The notes beneath the pieces are model-generated. The model was given only the letters and a program-made list of their open reading frames with translations, ran no database searches and was not told where the DNA came from. Positions 6,133-6,149 of a stretch of 6,149 nt of DNA are shown here, one piece after another. The stretch covers positions 1 to 6,149 of the forward strand of contig DSBN01000033.1 in assembly GCA_011046055.1 (NCBI GenBank), given 5' to 3'. The DNA comes from Sediminispirochaeta sp. (GTDB lineage Bacteria; Spirochaetota; Spirochaetia; DSM-16054; Sediminispirochaetaceae). How positions within the stretch are numbered: position 1 is the stretch's first letter; every line of letters starts with the position of its first letter. A program made the translations under genes and the position numbers.

Positions 6133-6149
6133 TTTAAACCTCCCTATTC

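Overview
The window is a compact bacterial locus for the last three steps of de novo UMP synthesis. It has a hydantoinase-like amidohydrolase gene upstream and an oppositely oriented aldo-keto reductase gene downstream. All genes are typically bacterial: strong Shine-Dalgarno sequences, 4-bp stop/start overlaps, a near-consensus sigma70-type promoter and a Rho-independent terminator. The host cannot be named from the sequence. The single-chain PyrD-PyrK protein, the type-2 PyrF and the enterobacterial-looking YghZ/Gpr reductase would fit a fermentative anaerobe (a spirochaete is one guess), but this is weak inference.

Layout. 29-1390 (+): dihydropyrimidinase/hydantoinase-family metallo-amidohydrolase with a complete set of metal ligands. 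1391-1628: regulatory interval with a promoter (1409-1437), a strongly foldable leader (1458-1525), a 36-codon open frame whose stop lies two bases before a terminator hairpin, and the terminator itself (1549-1576). 1629-4989 (+): pyrE, pyrF and a pyrD-pyrK fusion, joined by GTGA and ATGA overlaps and so probably one translationally coupled operon. 4990-5100: very AT-rich gap (hand count for 5041-5100: 13 G+C in 60), bounded by a long inverted repeat (4957-4987 and 5082-5112) that runs into the 3' ends of both convergent genes. 5101-6132 (-): full-length YghZ/Gpr-type aldo-keto reductase, lower in G+C than the pyr genes (one 60-base sample of each: 48% against 68%).

How the parts fit. The PyrDK fusion would oxidise dihydroorotate to orotate and pass electrons through FMN, a 2Fe-2S cluster and FAD to NAD. 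PyrE adds PRPP to make OMP, and PyrF decarboxylates OMP to UMP. The operon appears controlled by premature termination in its leader. The best-supported model is pyrimidine-sensitive attenuation coupled to translation of a leader peptide, like enterobacterial pyrBI/pyrE; a structured RNA switch is a competing or additional possibility. The upstream amidohydrolase could feed the pathway (dihydroorotase-like) or degrade reduced pyrimidines or hydantoins; its sequence favours the hydantoinase group but its substrate is open.

The observations most worth following are the attenuator with its leader ORF and nested helices, the PyrD-PyrK fusion, the atypical amidohydrolase next to pyr genes, and the inverted repeat shared in the same codon phase by the 3' ends of two unrelated convergent genes.
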